A stretch of 14,112 bases of DNA. Origin: Planctomycetota bacterium. Its GTDB lineage: Bacteria; Planctomycetota; Phycisphaerae; Sedimentisphaerales; SM23-30. The notes under the pieces were generated by a model. The model saw only the letters and a program-made list of their open reading frames with translations. It was not told the origin of the DNA and did no database searches. Of the stretch, positions 13,201 to 14,112 are shown in pieces. Location: the NCBI GenBank assembly GCA_022705365.1, contig JAKJEP010000017.1, positions 1-14,112 on the forward strand. The letters are read 5' to 3'. A program made the translations under genes and the position numbers. How positions within the stretch are numbered: position 1 is the stretch's first letter; every line of letters begins with the position of its first letter.

Positions 13201-14112
13201 TTACATTCCGGCTGGTTCACCGGATTGCAGGCTGGTTAACCGCAAAATACGGGTGGTTTGAGGGGTGATTCGGGCCCTGTGGGCGATTCGCAGGCCGAGG
13301 ACCCAGAGGATGCCGGTCTGGTCGCAGAGGAGGGGGATGCGGCGTCGAAGGGCGGCAGGGATTTTTACGTCGGTGAAGAAATCGCCGAGGGTTTTATCGC
13401 CGGCGGCGCCCAGCGGCCAAAACCGGTCCCCCGCCTGCCAGGTACGCAGGAGCAGGGGTTCCCGGATGGTGTCGTAGTCGAGGATTTCTTCGCAGTTTTT
13501 TTTGGTTTTGCGGAAGGAGTCCAGGATTTCGGCGGTACCATCCAGAAGCTGGGTATCAACGGCGGAGATTGGCTTTTCGCCATCAGGCGGGTCAAAACAG
13601 ATATAACCCGGGGCCAGATTCGTCCGGCCGGGCAGTGAGATGGCAGCGGGGGGAAGGGGCGGGGCTGATTCGGTTTCGAGGCGGGAGGAATCCTGGCGGC
13701 GGAAAATCAGCAGGGTTGAGGTTCGCTCTACGATCAGGCCGGCGGGCAGTTGAAGAGTTTTATGGTCGTTATTTTCCAGAATCAGATTCAGAATGGCGGC
13801 GATTTGGCGGAAGCCGATTTGCTGCTGGGGGATTTGTAAAAGGTCCATAGCTGCCCGCATAATCTGGGCCAGTTCGGTTCTGGTTTTGGATTGTAATAAT
13901 TCGAGCGGTAAGGTTATCGAGTTATCGGTGCGAGCCAGAATCAGAGTTTGCAGGGCGGCTGCGATATCCATTTCCAAGGTGCCGCCGGCTTCTTCGGCGA
14001 TCCGGCCCAGGTGCAGGAGGGCGTCCACCACCTGGGGATTGTACTGTTCTTTGAGGAGCGGGAGCAGGTCCAGGCGAATGCGATTGCGGGTATAAGCGCG
14101 GGAGAGGTTGGT
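13201..14112 (-). CDS. tilS: tRNA(Ile)-lysidine synthase, C-terminal part (start beyond window)
   Basis: TilS uses ATP and lysine to convert C34 of tRNA-Ile(CAU) to lysidine. The visible 303 residues lack the N-terminal PP-loop ATPase motif (SGGxDS), which lies past the right edge. The first visible residues, NLSRAYTRNRIRLDLLPLL then EQYNPQVVDAL, are the signature that follows the catalytic core in TilS. A linker domain follows, and residues from LLLRTWQAGDRFWPLG to RRRIPLLCDQTGILWVLGLRIAHR (about 13270-13440) form the C-terminal TilS domain. The stop is TAA at 13201-13203. Because the frame is open to the edge, ATG-like codons inside, such as the GTG at 14031, are not the true start. It lies 100 bases before the lipoprotein gene, which has its own promoter. 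Confidence 0.92.
   Translation of the reverse strand, partial: TNLSRAYTRNRIRLDLLPLLKEQYNPQVVDALLHLGRIAEEAGGTLEMDIAAALQTLILARTDNSITLPLELLQSKTRTELAQIMRAAMDLLQIPQQQIGFRQIAAILNLILENNDHKTLQLPAGLIVERTSTLLIFRRQDSSRLETESAPPLPPAAISLPGRTNLAPGYICFDPPDGEKPISAVDTQLLDGTAEILDSFRKTKKNCEEILDYDTIREPLLLRTWQAGDRFWPLGAAGDKTLGDFFTDVKIPAALRRRIPLLCDQTGILWVLGLRIAHRARITPQTTRILRLTSLQSGEPAGM

Noticed and set aside
12756..13268. A 170-codon plus-strand open frame
   Set aside because: It is antisense to the lipoprotein and the end of tilS and has no recognisable features.

Overview
The window looks like a chromosomal piece of a planctomycete of the Phycisphaerae / Sedimentisphaerales type. This is inferred from protein style, not from a marker gene. 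The signs are secreted proteins with short dockerin-like tails, a PEP-CTERM sorting signal, a lamin-tail protein and an NPCBM-fused alpha-galactosidase. No rRNA or other phylogenetic marker is present.

Left part (1-6182, all minus strand): four exported proteins in a row. In transcription order they are a two-module beta-rich protein with a dockerin-like tail (6182-4824), a one-module PEP-CTERM protein carrying the same module (4613-3903), an NPCBM + GH36-type alpha-galactosidase (3794-1266), and a dockerin-like/lamin-tail protein that runs off the left edge (1233-1). The last two are 32 bases apart and are probably co-transcribed. A 15-bp inverted repeat lies between the first two.

Middle (6280-9631): a FadR-type GntR regulator (minus) diverges from a three-gene plus-strand operon: a short-chain dehydrogenase (SDR), a VOC-fold protein and a D-2-hydroxyacid dehydrogenase. 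The AT-rich divergent region carries repeated TGTATTAC-type motifs that are good operator candidates. The block looks like a regulated sugar-acid or hydroxy-acid pathway next to a galactoside-degrading set; the metabolic link is inference. The SDR has Arg where the catalytic YxxxK lysine should be.

Element remnant (about 9640-12148, plus strand): a P-loop ATPase cut at its 5' end and missing its middle, a surviving C-terminal piece ending in a (VPH)n repeat, an AlpA/excisionase-like wHTH protein, a 90-residue unknown protein, and a tyrosine recombinase broken by what look like two compensating single-base shifts. It abuts the 3' end of a tRNA-Cys(GCA) gene, the usual position for such an element. 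It appears to be decayed.

Right part (12149-14112, minus strand): tRNA-Cys, an unknown lipoprotein with a reasonable sigma-70-like promoter, and the C-terminal part of TilS, which continues past the right edge.

I saw no CRISPR array, rRNA, IS transposase or riboswitch. No wholly new system is demonstrated. The items most worth following up are the shared secreted module, the SDR with YxxxR, the candidate GntR operators and the architecture of the decayed tRNA-Cys element.
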